This document shows positions 12,301 to 19,717 of a DNA stretch of 21,936 bases, piece by piece. The stretch comes from Antedon mediterranea (Eukaryota; Echinodermata; Crinoidea; Comatulida; Antedonidae): assembly GCF_964355755.1 (NCBI RefSeq), contig NC_092672.1, positions 38,934,501-38,956,436 of the forward strand, written 5' to 3'. The position numbers were made by a program, and so were the translations under genes. The notes beneath the pieces are model-generated. The model saw only the letters and a program-made list of their open reading frames with translations. It made no database searches and had not been told where the DNA came from. Each line of letters opens with the position of its first letter. Positions within the stretch are counted from its first letter, which is position 1.

Positions 12301-15300
12301 TTGGAACACTGAAGATAGATGGAGTGTCGGTAAATAATTGCTTGATAATGATGAGTTATAAGTGTTGATTTGGATGTTGAAAATAAGAATGGTTGAAATC
12401 TTATGCCATATTGTATTTTGTTATTTAATGTTAAATTAAAACAAGGTTTTCTAAGACCATGTAATCTTTAAGATGGGTGTTTGAGTTTAACCAAGTCATT
12501 TTGGCAGATTTGGTTGCGACAGAGTTCGGGTAAGACAGTAATATTGCTAAGGTAGTAAATCAAAGTGAGGATAATGTACATCACTCTTTGCTGAATTCGA
12601 ACACAAGGGAACCCTCAGTAGAGATAGAAGCTAAGACTGTTATTGTGAAAAGCGTAATTTAAATTAAATCGATTATTAAATAATTTAAAACATTTTAATT
12701 GTTTTGTTTAAGGAAAAAAGGGGCAGATATATGGATTTAGTAAAAAACAAAGAAGTTGCTATTACAACCGGTCTTCTCCTTTTCATATGGTAAGGCTCCT
12801 TAATAAAAAAATTAAGAAGGAAAGAAAGAAGAAAGTTACTTCAGTGTTTATGGTTAGTTAGTACCAACTGTGAAATAGAGCATTCACTACCATAGATGGC
12901 AGTATGGTAACTCATTAGCAACAATTTATTTATTGCTTGAATGTTATCCTACTTTGATCCTACTGTTATCGTCGTAAGGTGGGTTCCTGATTGAGTGGGT
13001 TTGTATGAATAGTTGTACTTGGATGTTATCCTACTTTGATCCTACTGTTATCGTCATAAGGTGGGTTCCTGATTGAGTGGGTTTGTATGAATAGTTGTAC
13101 TTGGATGTTTTAGGAAATCATATAGTATTAGTGTTTACATACTAATACATTAACAGTACTGTAATAACTAAATATTAGATATTTAACCTATAAACTGAAA
13201 TTCATGCTGTCTATAGTATATTAATTGTGTTTGCATATTTACAGGTTTGCCAATGCATTCAGTTACTATGGAATTGTACTTTTAACAACCGAACTATTTG
13301 CATCTGGTCAGGAATGTGCTGGTAAGAAATAGCATTTTAATTTAATGTCTAAACAAGTGCTATTTGAAATAATTTGAAACAGCTAACAAGATTTCTCTTT
13401 TGCATTACTGTGCTGTACCTTTATATTGTACCTAGGAATGGATGGAATAAACTCCGTTTTAATTTCATTCCACTTCACAGTAATAATAATTCCACTTGCT
13501 TTTTAGTCAATTAAAACAATCCCACATACTCTGTCTATAAACAATGATACTTGTCATAATTCCACTTGCTTTTTAGTCAATTAAAACAATCCCACATACT
13601 CTGTCTATAAACAATGATACTTGTCATAATTCCACTTGCTTTTTAGTCAATTAAAACAATCCCACATACTCTGTCTATAAACAATGATACTTGTCATAAT
13701 TCCACTTGCTTTTTAGTCAATTAAAACAATCCCACATACTCTGTCCATAAACAATGATACTTGTCATAATTCCACTTGCTTTTTAGTCAATTAAAACAAT
13801 CCCACATACTCTGTCCATAAACAATGATACTTGTCATAATTCCACTTGCTTTTTAGTCAATTAAAACAATCCCACATACTCTGTCTATAAACAATGATAC
13901 TTGTCATAATTCCACTTGCTTTTTAGTCAATTAAAACAATCCCACATACTCTGTCTATAAACAATGATACTTGTCATAATTCCACTTGCTTTTTAGTCAA
14001 TTAAAACAATCCCACATACTCTGTCTATAAACAATGATACTTGTCATAATTCCACTTGCTTTTTAGTCAATTAAAACAATCCCACATACTCTGTCTATAA
14101 ACAATGATACTTGTCATAATTCCACTTGCTTTTTAGTCAATTAAAACAATCCCACATACTCTGTCCATAAACAATGATACTTGTCATAATTCCACTTGCT
14201 TTTTAGTCAATTAAAACAATCCCACATACTCTGTCCATAAACAATGATACTTGTCATAATTCCACTTGCTTTTTAGTCAATTAAAACAATCCCACATACT
14301 CTGTCTATAAACAATGATACTTGTCATAATTCCACTTGCTTTTTAGTCAATTAAAACAATCCCACATACTCTGTCTATAAACAATGATACTTGTCATAAT
14401 TCCACTTGCTTTTTAGTCAATTAAAACAATCCCACATACTCTGTCTATAAACAATGATACTTGTCATAATTCCACTTGCTTTTTAGTCAATTAAAACAAT
14501 CCCACATACTCTGACTATAAACAATGATACTTGTCATAATTCCACTTGCTTTTTAGTCAATTAAAACAATCCCACATACTCTGTCTATAAACAATGATAC
14601 TTGTCATAATTCCACTTGCTTTTTAGTCAATTAAAACAATCCCACATACTCTGTCTATAAACAATGATACTTGTCATAATTCCACTTGCTTTTTAGTCAA
14701 TTAAAACAATCCCACATACTCTGTCTATAAACAATGATACTTGTCATAATTCCACTTGCTTTTTAGTCAATTAAAACAATCCCACATACTCTGTCTATAA
14801 ACAATGATACTTGTCATAATTCCACTTGCTTTTTAGTCAATTAAAACAATCCCACATACTCTGTCTATAAACAATGATACTTGTCATAATTCCACTTGCT
14901 TTTTAGTCAATTAAAACAATCCCACATACTCTGTCTATAAACAATGATACTTGTCATAATTCCACTTGCTTTTTAGTCAATTAAAACAATCCCACATACT
15001 CTGTCCATAAACAATGATACTTGTCATAATTCCACTTGCTTTTTAGTCAATTAAAACAATCCCACATACTCTGTCCATAAACAATGATACTTGTCATAAT
15101 TCCACTTGCTTTTTAGTCAATTAAAACAATCCCACATACTCTGTCCATAAACAATGATACTTGTCATAATTCCACTTGCTTTTTAGTCAATTAAAACAAT
15201 CCCACATACTCTGTCTATAAACAATGATACTTGTCATAATTCCACTTGCTTTTTAGTCAATTAAAACAATCCCACATACTCTGTCCATAAACAATGATAC

Positions 15301-18300
15301 TTGTCATAATTCCACTTGCTTTTTAGTCAATTAAAACAATCCCACATACTCTGTCCATAAACAATGATACTTGTCATAATTCCACTTGCTTTTTAGTCAA
15401 TTAAAACAATCCCACATACTCTGTCCATAAACAATGATACTTGTCATAATTTTATTTGATTATGAACCTGGTGTGGTCGCAATATATTACTTATCTGTTG
15501 CTTATGCTTAAAATGACATTTGGTATGTCATTTCCTTTTATTACAATAAGTTAAAAATAATAATTAATATTTAGTGAATTTTGCACATGCTTGCTATACA
15601 CGCCATGATATAATTGATTATCTAGATGATATTTTATAATTTATAGCTAGTGTATCTGATGTTGATTTAAGATGTGAAGCAGAATGTACAACTCTTAATA
15701 CAGATGATTATGTTGATCTTCTATGGACAACGTTAGCAGAATTTCCTGGTATGTACTTATATCTAGGGAGACACAGGGGGACAACTAGGGGGCCAAAGGG
15801 CTGGATGGGTTTTCTGCTACTGAATAAATCGGGGTCATTTTAGACATCCTTGTAGATAAAAATGTTGGCCTATTATACTATCTCCTTGTCTGAAAAGGAC
15901 TCATCAGAAGGGGCATCAGAAAAAAGGTGGCATCAGAAAAAAGGGACATCAGAAAAAAGGAACATCGGAAAAAAGGGCACATCAGAAAAAAGGGGTTTGA
16001 ACCCTACGTACCCCCTGGCTACAGACTTTTTGATAATTTAATGTCAAATACAATTTTCAATAAATTTGTTTTCAGGAATTCTACTTACTATATTATTGAT
16101 TGATCTAATTGGAAGAAAGAAAACAATGAGTTTATTATTTTTCTGTTTTGCAATATTCACCTTACTTGTACTTATATGTACTACAAGGTTAGTTTTACTT
16201 TATTTTCCCCCCATAATATCTATAACATTATCATACAAGTTATTAAGCATTTCCAACTAAATTTATAAGGTTAGTTTTACTTTATTTTCCCCCATAATAT
16301 CTATAACATGATCATACAAGTTATTAAGCATTTCCATCTAGATTTATAAGGTTAGTTTTACTTTATTTGCCCCCATAATATCTATAACATTATCATACAA
16401 GTTATTAAGCATTTCCAACTAAATTTATAAGGTTAGTTTTACTTTATTTTCCCACCATAATATCTATAACATTATCATACAAGTTATTAAACATTTCCAA
16501 CTAAATTTACAAGGTTAGTTTTACTTTATTTGCCCCCCATAATATCTATAACATTATCATACAAGTTATTAAGCATTTCCAACTAAATTTATAAGGTTAG
16601 TTTTACTTTATTTGCCCCCATAATATCTATAACATTATCATACAAGTTATTAAGCATTTCCAACTAAATTTGCCGATGTATTTTATTGAACAGTAATGTT
16701 AATTTGTATTTTGATAAAAAGAAGAAAAGTAATAATATATCTCATTTTCTTTTTAATGCAGAACAATTTTGACTATATTCTTATTTTGTGCAAGAGCATT
16801 TATTGTGGGTTCTTTTCAAGCCACTTATGTCTACACACCAGAGGTAATGTTTTAATACATATATTAATCTAGGACGATGCACCCCTGACGAGACAATTTA
16901 TCCCACCTTTGGCAGAACGATTCGGCCCACTTTAGACCAAACAAATAATTGATATACATATTTTGTGGTGTTTGTCAAGTTTTTAAATGTGTTTGAACAT
17001 TTAATAATTATAATAATGTTATTAAAAACTTGACAGATATTTCCAATAATAATGTGATATGTAAAATTACTACTAAAAGTCGTAATTTTATATTATTTAT
17101 ATACATACTATTATTTAGAAAACTTTTGTTATTCATGCCGATTCAACAGAGGGTGTAATTTGTTTGCAATATAAATCATTTTCGGCAATGTTTTAGGCCC
17201 CATATTAAAAAAAAAGTCAGATTTTCATAGTTTGTGCTTTTTTGCATCATTATCCCTAGTATTACTATCCTCCACAGTCTCTTGAAAATGAAACAAAACC
17301 AAACATTAAACGTTATCAAAGAATTTATATTATAAAATGCAGTGGCCTGTTTCATTGCAAAGTCGACATTGTTAAATGGGTTAAATACCACAATCATCCA
17401 ATCATGATGGTGTTTGGCATTGTTGTTACTTATAGGTGTATCCGACATCTGTACGTGCAATTGGTTTAGGGGCGTGTAGTGGAATTTCAAGGCTGGGAGC
17501 AATTATATCCCCCTTTGTATCGCAGGTGAGTACAATTTTATTGCACTCCATATTGCAACTCATTAATGTTGAATATACAAAGATTATGATAGCAAATTAA
17601 GTTATTATCCAGTCAGCTGCTGCTGAATAGATTTTAGAGGAGAATGAGATAAAAATACAGGTGAGAGGAGAATGAGATGTAAATCTCACTCATGCAGTGA
17701 ATCCTGCGCTTGAATTCACTGTAGAACATACTTCTTATTTACGTATATATATATATATATAGTTTGTTTCTTTTGTTTCCAGGTCCTTTTGGGTTATTCT
17801 GCTCATATAACTTTAAGTATTTATGCTGGTACAACTATCTTAGCTGGTTTTGCATGCTTACTTCTACCAATTGAAACTAAAGGAAGAGGGATGGTGGTAT
17901 GTATAAATAATTGTTGAGAATAATAATAATAGTAATAATGATGTTGGCTGATAGATTCAAGCTTTAACACATTTTATACATGATGCTTACAAAACACTAC
18001 TTAATGGAACTAATGCATTATGATGCTTACAAAACATTACTTAATGGAACTAATGCATCATGATGCTTACAAAACACTACTTAATGGAACTAATGCATTT
18101 TATACATGATGCTTACAAAACACTACTTAATGGAACTAATGCATCATGATGCTTACAAAACACTACTTAATGGAACTAATGCATCATGATGCTTACAAAA
18201 CACTACTTAATGGAACTAATGCATTATGATGCTTACAAAACACTACTTAATGAAACTAATGCATCATGATGCTTACAAAACATTACTTAATGGAACTAAT

Positions 18301-19668
18301 GCATCATGATGCTTACAAAACACTACTTAATGGAACTAATGCTTCATGATGCTTACAAAACACTACTTAATGGAACTAATGCATTTTATACATGATGCTT
18401 ACAAAACACTACTTAATGGAACTAATGCATTATGATGCTTACAAAACACTACTTAATGGAACTAATGCATCATGGTGCTTACAAAACACTACTTAATGGA
18501 ACTAATGCATCATGGTGCTTACAAAACACTACTTAATGGAACTAATGCATCATGGTGCTTACAAAACACTACTTAATGGAACTAATGCATCATGATGCTT
18601 ACAAAACACTACTTAATGGAACTAATGCATCATGGTGCTTACAAAACACTACTTAATGGAACTAATGCATCATGGTGCTTACAAAACACTACTTAATGGA
18701 ACTAATGCATCATGGTGCTTACAAAACACTACTTAATGGAACTAATGCATCATGGTGCTTACAAAACACTACTTAATGGAACTAATGCATCATGGTGCTT
18801 ACAAAACACTACTTAATGGAACTAATGCATCATGGTGCTTACAAAACACTACTTAATGGAACTAATGCTTCATGATGCTTACAAAACACTACTTAATGGA
18901 ACTAATGCATCATGATGCTTACAAAACACTACTTAATGGAACTAATGCATTTTATACATGATGCTTACAAAACACTACTTAATGGAACTAATGCATCACG
19001 ATGCTTACAAAACACTACTTAATGGAACTAATGCATCATGGTGCTTACAAAACACTACTTAATGGAACTAATGCATCATGGTGCTTACAAAACACTACTT
19101 AATGGAACTAATGCATCATGGTGCTTACAAAATACTACTTAATGGAACTAATGCATCATGATGCTTACAAAACACTACTTAATGGAACTAATGCTTCACG
19201 ATGCTTACAAAACACTACTTAATGGAACTAATGCATCATGATGCTTACAAAATACTACTTAATGGAACTAATGCATTTTATACATGATGCTTACAAAACA
19301 CTACTTAATGGAACTAATGCATCATGATGCTTACAAAACACTACTTAATGAAACTAATGCATCATGGTGCTTACAAAACACTACTTAATGGAACTAATGC
19401 ATCATGATGCTTACAAAACACTACTTAATGGAACTAATGCTTCATGATGCTTGAAAAACACTACTTAATGGAACTAATGCATCATGGTGCTTACAAAACA
19501 TTACTTAATGGAACTAATGCATTTATTTTTCGTGGTGCAATCCTTAAAATAATAATGTATAAAATAAATAATACTCAAAAGCACCTTACGCTTTACTTAC
19601 AGAATGCTGTAGCTAGTAAAACGGGCCAAGAAGTGGAAGATCCTACTTGTCCAAAGCATACTACATAG
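214..19668 (+). CDS. SVOP: SVOP ortholog, orphan MFS transporter of synaptic vesicles (5' end outside window; 13-exon spliced CDS, one exon in two versions)
   Basis: Joining 214-384, 3457-3581 (or 7476-7600), 9583-9646, 10113-10238, 11597-11728, 12713-12789, 13245-13321, 15647-15748, 16076-16187, 16762-16843, 17436-17525, 17783-17896 and 19603-19668 gives 1338 nt, which is 445 residues plus TAG. Every junction is in phase. Seen: helix-1 MADAMEMM, loop 2-3 motif [10 protein letters not shown] (residues 47-56), helix-4 RG..GFGIGG (R86), PESAR (165-169) after helix 6, a second DLIGRKK (301-307) after helix 8, and PIETKGR (415-421) after helix 12. Family knowledge: SVOP is a conserved 12-helix protein of synaptic vesicles, related to SV2 and to sugar/organic-cation transporters, with no settled substrate. 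The luminal loop and the [15 protein letters not shown] stretch fit SVOP better than SVOPL, judged from memory of the family. Vertebrate SVOP is about 550 residues, so about 100 N-terminal residues should lie upstream. Residue numbers here count from position 214. Confidence 0.92.
448..642 (+). repeat. Two-copy direct repeat (about 73 bp), second copy interrupted
   Basis: The run from ATTGTTATTTCTTGTAATAC through TTAGCCTAT at 448-520 recurs from 521. In the second copy about 42 bp of AT-rich sequence is inserted after ACTGATTCA, so it extends to about 642. This is a local intronic duplication. Confidence 0.75.
2020..2099 (+). repeat. Tandem pair of hairpins, 54 bp apart
   Basis: ATATGCCTT (2020-2028) pairs with AAGGCGTAT (2040-2048), and the same arms recur at 2074-2082 and 2091-2099. 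Each stem has 9 pairs including one G-T. The shared loop contains TAGAGTG. It may be the remains of a small foldback element or a local duplication. Confidence 0.55.
2398..2470 (+). repeat. Degenerate tRNA-like sequence (probable SINE head or tRNA pseudogene)
   Basis: An A-box-like TGGCTTGGTGGA starts at 2405, and a B box GGTTCAAGTCC, close to the Pol III consensus GGTTCGANTCC, lies at 2449-2459. Between them an imperfect anticodon arm can be drawn with loop CTACCAC. The T stem has only 4 pairs and the acceptor stem barely pairs, so a working tRNA is unlikely. A tRNA-derived retroposon is the simpler reading. Confidence 0.5.
3457..3581 (+). CDS. SVOP: SVOP exon B1: helices 3 and 4, alternative version 1
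   Basis: 125 nt: 41 codons plus GC of a split Ala codon completed by exon C. Acceptor TTATAG, donor GTAAGT (perfect consensus). It encodes residues 58-98. Helix 3 contains [11 protein letters not shown]. Helix 4 carries the MFS motif-B region [14 protein letters not shown] with the conserved Arg (R86). It has three cysteines (exon positions 5, 17, 19) that are Ser or Thr in B2. In MFS proteins helix 4 lines the central cavity, so this exon could affect substrate recognition. It pairs with B2 as a likely mutually exclusive exon. Confidence 0.92.
3808..3825 (+). repeat. Short interstitial telomere-like motif (TTAGGG strand)
   Basis: TTGGGTTAGGGTTAGGGT holds three GGG runs in TTAGGG spacing. 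The neighbouring satellite carries CCCTAACCCTAAA in every unit, the opposite strand of the same motif. It is too short to be a telomere; TTAGGG is the common animal telomere repeat. Confidence 0.7.
3824..3926 (+). repeat. Imperfect 30-bp direct repeat flanking a purine-rich spacer
   Basis: The stretch with GAGATGGGCTTTTTTTC (about 3826-3855) recurs as GGAGATGGGCTTCTTTTC (about 3898-3926). The spacer is rich in G and A. The second copy runs directly into the palindrome that borders the satellite array. Confidence 0.6.
3918..3935. repeat. Perfect 18-bp palindrome at the left edge of the 141-bp array
   Basis: CTTCTTTTCGAAAAGAAG is its own reverse complement. Its right half, AAAGAAG, is also the start of the first satellite unit, so the array boundary lies inside the palindrome. 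Confidence 0.85.
3929..6177 (+). repeat. 141-bp satellite array, about 16 copies
   Basis: Units start with AAAGAAGTCCAATCCTAC at 3929, 4071, 4212, 4353 and so on every 141 bp. Copies are nearly identical: CATTCTG versus CTTCTG, CAGTAGATT versus CAGTAAATT, and single substitutions. Each unit contains a stem TACTGTA/TACAGTA around a 10-nt loop and the telomere-like CCCTAACCCTAAA. The array ends near 6177, where CCTTCC is followed by unrelated ATTCCATGG. The high similarity suggests recent expansion or homogenisation. Confidence 0.95.
6614..6628 (+). repeat. Mononucleotide G run of 15
   Basis: Fifteen consecutive G residues are followed by TTGTGGGGG. Length is probably polymorphic and may also be affected by sequencing error. 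Confidence 0.85.
6911..7248 (+). repeat. 50-bp minisatellite, about 7 diverged copies
   Basis: Units begin AACAGCARTAGAAAGCAGCT at 6911, 6961, 7011, 7063, 7111, 7159 and 7198, and share GAGCCATTTAGAGGAG. Spacing varies between 39 and 52 bp through small indels, so this array is older than the 141-bp or 70-bp arrays. Confidence 0.9.
7476..7600 (+). CDS. SVOP: SVOP exon B2: helices 3 and 4, alternative version 2
   Basis: 125 nt, same phases as B1 (in 0, out after two bases of an Ala codon). Acceptor TTACCAG, donor GTAAGT, with a possible branch site TCTAAT about 25 nt upstream. It encodes the same segment, with [11 protein letters not shown] in helix 3 and [14 protein letters not shown] in helix 4. 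Identity to B1 is 27 of 41 residues. Of the 12 residues shared from the motif-B Arg to the end, nine are written with different codons, so the copies are old and both kept under protein-level selection. Ser/Thr replaces the three B1 cysteines, and an extra Trp stands at exon position 7. No stop or indel is seen. Confidence 0.92.
7601..9582 (+). other. Intron between exon B2 and exon C (1982 nt)
   Basis: Donor GTAAGT, acceptor TTTTTAG at 9576-9582. It contains the 100-bp minisatellite (7943-9156). The flanks (7601-7942 and 9157-9582) are AT-rich unique sequence apart from a short ATCACATAACCCCAAT duplication near 9320-9352. No third copy of the helix 3/4 exon was found. Confidence 0.75.
7943..9156 (+). 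repeat. 100-bp minisatellite, about 12 copies, one hairpin per unit
   Basis: CCAATTTGGTGCAGTAATCA recurs every 100 bp, for example at 8041 and 8141. Each unit has GGTTAT and ATAACC separated by 7 nt, which form a 6- to 7-bp stem. Variants are few (CTCCAC/CTACAC, TTGTAG/TTGTTG, ACCATA/ACCCTA), and one unit near 8970 has a 6-bp insertion. The variants alternate in blocks, which suggests duplication of several units at a time. Confidence 0.93.
9583..9646 (+). CDS. SVOP: SVOP exon C: end of helix 4, loop 4-5, start of helix 5
   Basis: 64 nt. The first base T completes the Ala codon left open by B1 or B2, then 21 codons follow (residues 100-120, [21 protein letters not shown] in two parts). Donor GTATTA after GAG. 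The Y.AEFLP..FRGR pattern is the usual loop after helix 4 in the SV2/SVOP group. If exon A were joined directly to this exon, the frame would meet TGA at its sixth codon. Confidence 0.92.
9861..10065 (+). repeat. Two-copy direct repeat of about 88 bp upstream of exon D
   Basis: The copies at 9861-9947 and 9977-10065 share TGTAAATATACTAAGC-like and ATATTCAAAAGACATGCTCA blocks with scattered changes. The second copy ends about 45 bp before the acceptor of exon D and lies in its likely branch-site region. Confidence 0.8.
10113..10238 (+). CDS. SVOP: SVOP exon D: helices 5 and 6
   Basis: 126 nt, 42 codons, phase 0 at both ends. The acceptor follows a T-run and CCAG at 10109-10112; the donor is GTAAGT. 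Residues 121-162: helix 5 from [17 protein letters not shown], then P.LGWR, then helix 6 to FIICCA. The WAVG.C.EVV and LGWR elements are as in SVOP. Confidence 0.93.
10747..10817 (+). repeat. Two-copy direct repeat of about 35 bp
   Basis: TTGGTTTAACACA...GTAGGTAAATTTATGAGCCC at 10747-10780 is followed directly by a copy with GGTAGGTAAATGTATGGGCCC at 10781-10817. It is a local duplication with minor divergence. Confidence 0.75.
10918..11020 (+). repeat. Two-copy repeat with TACTGTTAGAT and ATACAAATAAACTTTAT
   Basis: The blocks TACTGTTAGAT and ATACAAATAAACTTTAT occur at 10918-10965 and again at 10980-11020, with a shorter spacer in the second copy. Confidence 0.65.
11597..11728 (+). CDS. SVOP: SVOP exon E: central cytosolic loop with PESAR motif
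   Basis: 132 nt, 44 codons, phase 0 at both ends; acceptor TTTCATAG, donor GTAAAT. Residues 163-206 begin WLPESARYY, the family's signature at the end of helix 6, followed by the helical [12 protein letters not shown] segment and the N..PMPLG.L stretch of the 6-7 loop. The last 48 nt of this exon, with its donor, form the first unit of a tandem array that continues into the intron. Confidence 0.93.
11681..12380 (+). repeat. About 100-bp minisatellite built from the 3' end of exon E and its splice donor, 7 copies
   Basis: AACAACAAGCCAAT starts units at 11681 (inside the exon), 11783, 11882, 11984, 12084, 12183 and 12282, with 99-102 bp spacing. Each intronic copy repeats the exon's last 48 nt or so, the GTCGGTAAAT or GTCAGTAAAT donor context, and about 50 nt of intron. 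Indels of 1-3 nt break the frame in several copies. Reading on past the true donor meets TGA at 11759-11761, so a downstream copy used as donor would truncate the protein. Confidence 0.93.
12713..12789 (+). CDS. SVOP: SVOP exon F: end of cytosolic loop, first half of helix 7
   Basis: 77 nt: 25 codons (residues 207-231) plus TG of Trp232. Acceptor TTTAAG, donor [20 protein letters not shown] is the basic end of the 6-7 loop, and TTGLLLFIW starts helix 7. The acceptor TTTAAG is AAG rather than CAG or TAG, but reading frame and homology fix it. Confidence 0.9.
12942..13107 (+). repeat. Two-copy tandem duplication, 82-bp unit
   Basis: TGTTATCCTACTTTGATCC starts at 12942 and again at 13024. The copies differ by about one base (GTCGTAAGG versus GTCATAAGG), so the duplication is recent. 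It fills much of the intron between exons F and G. Confidence 0.92.
13245..13321 (+). CDS. SVOP: SVOP exon G: second half of helix 7 and start of luminal loop 7-8
   Basis: 77 nt: one base completing Trp232, 25 codons (233-257), and G of the split codon 258. Acceptor TTTACAG, donor [24 protein letters not shown] is the characteristic helix-7 stretch of SVOP. C256 opens the luminal loop. Confidence 0.92.
13322..15646 (+). other. Intron between exons G and H (2325 nt)
   Basis: Some 84% is one 70-bp array (13488-15450). The 166 nt before it and 196 nt after it are AT-rich unique sequence. The acceptor TTTATAG precedes exon H. Confidence 0.8.
13488..15450 (+). repeat. 70-bp minisatellite, 28 nearly identical copies
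   Basis: AATTCCACTTGCTTTTTAGT starts each 70-bp unit. Almost the only variation is CTGTCTATAA versus CTGTCCATAA, plus one CTGACTATAA near 14512. Read in order, the variant runs TTTCC TTTTCC TTT A-type TTTTTT CCC T CCC, with C-type units clustered in pairs and triplets, which suggests amplification by multi-unit blocks. This is the most homogeneous array in the window. Each unit carries CTTTTTAG, which looks like a 3' splice site. Confidence 0.96.
15647..15748 (+). CDS. SVOP: SVOP exon H: luminal loop 7-8 and start of helix 8
   Basis: 102 nt: CT completing codon 258, 33 codons (259-291), and G of codon 292. Acceptor TTATAG, donor GTATGT. The loop carries C267 and C271 in an RCEAEC pattern; with C256 these could form luminal disulfides (inference). 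[16 protein letters not shown] leads into helix 8 and is diagnostic for SVOP. Confidence 0.93.
15749..16075 (+). other. Intron between exons H and I (327 nt) with an 18-bp simple tandem repeat
   Basis: At about 15904-16000 a purine-rich motif CATCAGAAAAAAGG recurs five times with spacing near 18 bp. Before it the sequence is G-rich (GGGGGACAACTAGGGGGCC). Acceptor TTTTCAG. Confidence 0.75.
16076..16187 (+). CDS. SVOP: SVOP exon I: helix 8, second DLIGRKK motif, helix 9
   Basis: 112 nt: GA completing Gly292, 36 codons (293-328) and AG of Arg329. Donor [22 protein letters not shown] ends helix 8 with the second copy of MFS motif A (D301, G304, R305, K306), mirroring loop 2-3. [17 protein letters not shown] is helix 9. 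The donor region is itself the first unit of a tandem array. Confidence 0.93.
16185..16671 (+). repeat. 82-bp minisatellite starting at the splice donor of exon I, 6 copies
   Basis: AAGGTTAGTTTTACTTTATT appears at the true exon I end (GGTTAG at 16187) and again at 16269, 16350, 16431, 16513 and 16595. Each copy ends ATTTCCAACTAAATTTATAAG, so every unit re-creates the AAG|GTTAGT donor. Differences are few (TTTTCCCCC versus TTTGCCCCC, CATCTAGATT once). A TAA lies in frame soon after the first donor (16258-16260), so use of later donors would truncate the protein. Confidence 0.92.
16762..16843 (+). CDS. SVOP: SVOP exon J: helix 10
   Basis: 82 nt: A completing Arg329, then 27 codons (330-356). 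Acceptor AATGCAG, donor [25 protein letters not shown] forms helix 10 with its conserved AR.F..G.FQ, then ATYVYTPE, the usual YTPE element of the family. Confidence 0.93.
16844..17435 (+). other. Intron between exons J and K (592 nt)
   Basis: AT-rich unique sequence; acceptor ACTTATAG. A GC-richer stretch at about 16872-16930 is unassigned. No repeat or coding segment was found. Confidence 0.65.
17436..17525 (+). CDS. SVOP: SVOP exon K: helix 11
   Basis: 90 nt, 30 codons (357-386), phase 0 at both ends; acceptor TTATAG, donor [26 protein letters not shown] continues the YTPEVYPT.VRA.GLG.CSG..R.GA signature, and helix 11 ends in PFVSQ. Confidence 0.93.
17526..17782 (+). other. Intron between exons K and L with a short (TA)n microsatellite
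   Basis: 257 nt. A TA dinucleotide run lies at about 17743-17760, and a small direct repeat GAGGAGAATGAGAT occurs at about 17637 and 17663. The acceptor is TTGTTTCCAG. Confidence 0.75.
17783..17896 (+). CDS. SVOP: SVOP exon L: helix 12 and PIETKGR motif
   Basis: 114 nt, 38 codons (387-424), phase 0 at both ends; acceptor TTCCAG, donor GTATGT. Helix 12 spans about 395-414. It ends in PIETKGRG (415-422), the family's version of the PETKGR signature of sugar-type MFS transporters. Confidence 0.93.
17897..19602 (+). other. Last intron (1706 nt), 90% tandem repeat
   Basis: The donor is followed by AATAATAATAGTAATAATG at about 17919 and then by the 40-bp array. Only about 80 nt at each end are unique. 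The acceptor CTTACTTACAG precedes the terminal exon. Confidence 0.8.
17978..19522 (+). repeat. 40-bp minisatellite, about 38 copies, with a 12-bp palindrome at unit junctions
   Basis: TGCTTACAAAACACTACTTA recurs every 40 bp. Junctions read GCATCATGATGC, a perfect palindrome, or GCATCATGGTGC, where one change breaks it. Four junctions (near 18100, 18384, 18950 and 19275) carry an extra 6 bp (TTTATA before CATGATGC). Variant classes are grouped in blocks, indicating amplification of several units at a time. Confidence 0.95.
19603..19668 (+). CDS. SVOP: SVOP exon M: C-terminal cytosolic tail and stop
   Basis: 66 nt: 21 codons (425-445) and TAG. The tail reads [20 protein letters not shown] plus T, is hydrophilic, and shows no recognised domain. 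It follows GRGMV directly. The tail is poorly conserved in the family, so this exon rests on the acceptor, phase 0 fit and position rather than on similarity. Confidence 0.8.
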   Translation, partial: NAVASKTGQEVEDPTCPKHTT

Positions 19669-19717
19669 TATACACATCGCTTATATATCAATTTAAATAG
19701 AAGCATAGAGCAACAGT

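Noticed and set aside
16066-16260. Extended reading of exon I to TAA at 16258-16260
   Set aside because: The extension is intron and minisatellite sequence. The splice to exon J restores Arg329 and helix 10. An isoform with retained intron cannot be excluded but is not supported.
17176-17502. 108-codon minus-strand open frame
   Set aside because: It overlaps exon K on the opposite strand and shows no family resemblance.
19444-19668. Alternative longer last exon starting inside the 40-bp array
   Set aside because: The unit length of 40 is not a multiple of three and units carry stops in the other frames. A good acceptor at 19592-19602 and phase 0 fit mark the real exon start.
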